Below are positions 5,851 to 6,517 of a stretch of 6,517 nucleotides of DNA, one piece after another; the first letter of the stretch is position 1; every line of letters begins with the position of its first letter. Source of the DNA: Synechococcaceae bacterium Bin_79_3 (lineage in GTDB: Bacteria > Cyanobacteriota > Cyanobacteriia > PCC-6307 > Cyanobiaceae). Made by a program: the position numbers and the translations under genes. The stretch is taken from positions 1 to 6,517 of the forward strand of contig VFLB01000050.1 in assembly GCA_009914645.1 (NCBI GenBank). Reading direction: 5' to 3'. The notes beneath the pieces are model-generated. The model had not been told where the DNA came from. It worked only from the letters and a program-made list of their open reading frames with translations, and did not search any database.

Positions 5851-6517
5851 TTCGCCCCCAGAGCAATTGCAGTGGCTGCTGCCATGGCGCGAATTAGATC
5901 AGTGCTGCGGGGATCGTTGAAAGGACCCTTCACCATGAAAGAAGCCACAGCGCGCCGGCCATCGGGTAATTCAATTAAGGCTGAATCCACGTAAGCGATC
6001 CCAATATCACCAGTTTTATTAAAAATTCTCAGGCCTTTTGAGAGCAGAGCCGTGTTCACTTCGTCGTTGCCGCCCCCTAATCCCTGCAACCAGCCGCTGG
6101 GGATCAAGGTATCTGTTTTTGAGCTGCCAAGGGCTGAACGAAATAAATCTCGGCTGCGAGGTGATAATTCCTTACCGGTTTCTACCAGGGCAATGGCGCG
6201 GGCTTGATCCCTTGCACTGCTGGTGTTTGTGCCATCAAGGTCTGGCAACCAGTTTTTGATGCTGGTAGCTAATAAACCAAGCTCTAGAAATCTTGCATTT
6301 AATGCCGTTTTACCGCCCAATCTTTGGATTAATAAGTTGGTGGCAGTGTTATCACTAACGCGAATCATTTCAGTTGTTACTTCATTGAAGCTGAAGCGGC
6401 TGCCGATTGGTTGGCTGCCCATCCAACCTGAGCCGCCCCCAACTACAACTTTGCTAAGGCTTAGTTTTTCGTTTAATTTCGCCTTGCCTTGATCAATCGC
6501 TTCTAACGCAACAAGGA
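5847..6517 (-). CDS. Class A beta-lactamase-fold serine hydrolase, 5' end outside the window
   Basis: The open frame runs from the window edge to a TGA at 5847-5849, giving 223 full codons; an ATG at 6420-6422 is internal, because clearly homologous sequence (LVALEAIDQGKAKLNEKLSL) continues upstream of it. The family SxxK nucleophile motif normally sits just before that LVAL segment, so it must lie a few residues beyond the edge. Visible motifs are VSDNTATN with SDN (window 6348-6356) and NKTGDIG with KTG (6009-6017), the second and third active-site elements of the penicillin-recognising fold. The omega-loop equivalent reads WLPDLD (6234-6251), where true class A enzymes have a WExxLN pattern, so the deacylating Glu is absent. 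Likely exported and acting on peptidoglycan or another acyl substrate rather than as an antibiotic resistance enzyme; this is inference. It is followed with a 4-nt ATGA overlap by the DUF3370 gene. Confidence 0.9.
   Translation of the reverse strand, partial: LVALEAIDQGKAKLNEKLSLSKVVVGGGSGWMGSQPIGSRFSFNEVTTEMIRVSDNTATNLLIQRLGGKTALNARFLELGLLATSIKNWLPDLDGTNTSSARDQARAIALVETGKELSPRSRDLFRSALGSSKTDTLIPSGWLQGLGGGNDEVNTALLSKGLRIFNKTGDIGIAYVDSALIELPDGRRAVASFMVKGPFNDPRSTDLIRAMAAATAIALGAK

Noticed and set aside
5510..5920. Plus-strand 136-codon open frame across the serine hydrolase/DUF3370 junction
   Set aside because: It is antisense to two well-supported genes and its product has no recognisable domain; it is a shadow frame.
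5847..6422. Serine hydrolase starting at the ATG at 6422
   Set aside because: Homologous sequence with the LVALEAIDQGK pattern continues in frame to the window edge, so this Met is internal and the gene is cut by the window.
5847..6517. Functional beta-lactamase resistance gene
   Set aside because: The omega-loop Glu and Asn are replaced (WLPDLD), and the gene sits in a housekeeping operon with no mobility signs.
1..6517. HIP1 octamers (GCGATCGC), CRISPR repeats, tRNA genes or insertion sequences
   Set aside because: I scanned by eye and found no exact HIP1 copy, spaced repeats, tRNA-like cloverleaf, inverted repeats with transposase, or direct target duplications.

Overview
The window looks like a chromosomal segment of a cyanobacterium, most likely a picocyanobacterium of the Synechococcus/Cyanobium/Prochlorococcus group. 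The reasons are a magnesium-chelatase ChlI subunit directly followed by ruvC, a DUF3370 protein (a family I know only from cyanobacteria), roughly balanced base composition by eye, very tight gene packing and few Shine-Dalgarno-like sites. Species cannot be named from the sequence alone.

Every gene I can support lies on the minus strand, so transcription runs from the right edge to the left. The order is: a class A beta-lactamase-fold serine hydrolase (5' end cut by the window), a secreted DUF3370 protein, chlI (Mg-chelatase AAA+ subunit), ruvC (Holliday junction resolvase), 5-formyltetrahydrofolate cyclo-ligase, a possible 65-aa small protein, a signal-peptide protein resembling NikL/CbiL metal-uptake accessory proteins, sufE (Fe-S cluster sulfur acceptor) and hom (homoserine dehydrogenase, 3' end cut by the window).

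The junctions are very compact: ATGA and GTGA overlaps, a 1-nt TAGTG overlap, a 19-nt chlI/ruvC overlap, a 26-nt overlap before sufE and a 25-nt gap before hom. The only loose stretch is about 270 bp between the folate gene and the NikL-like gene, most of it filled by the small ORF. The cluster reads as one or two co-transcribed units mixing envelope, pigment, DNA repair, one-carbon, Fe-S and amino-acid functions. This looks like housekeeping genes packed in a streamlined genome rather than one pathway.

I see no mobile element, CRISPR array, RNA gene or defence system, and nothing that amounts to a clearly new system. The points most worth a second look are the serine hydrolase lacking the class A deacylation glutamate, the small NikL-like protein with a predicted N-terminal mature histidine, and the uncharacterised small ORF apparently coupled to it.
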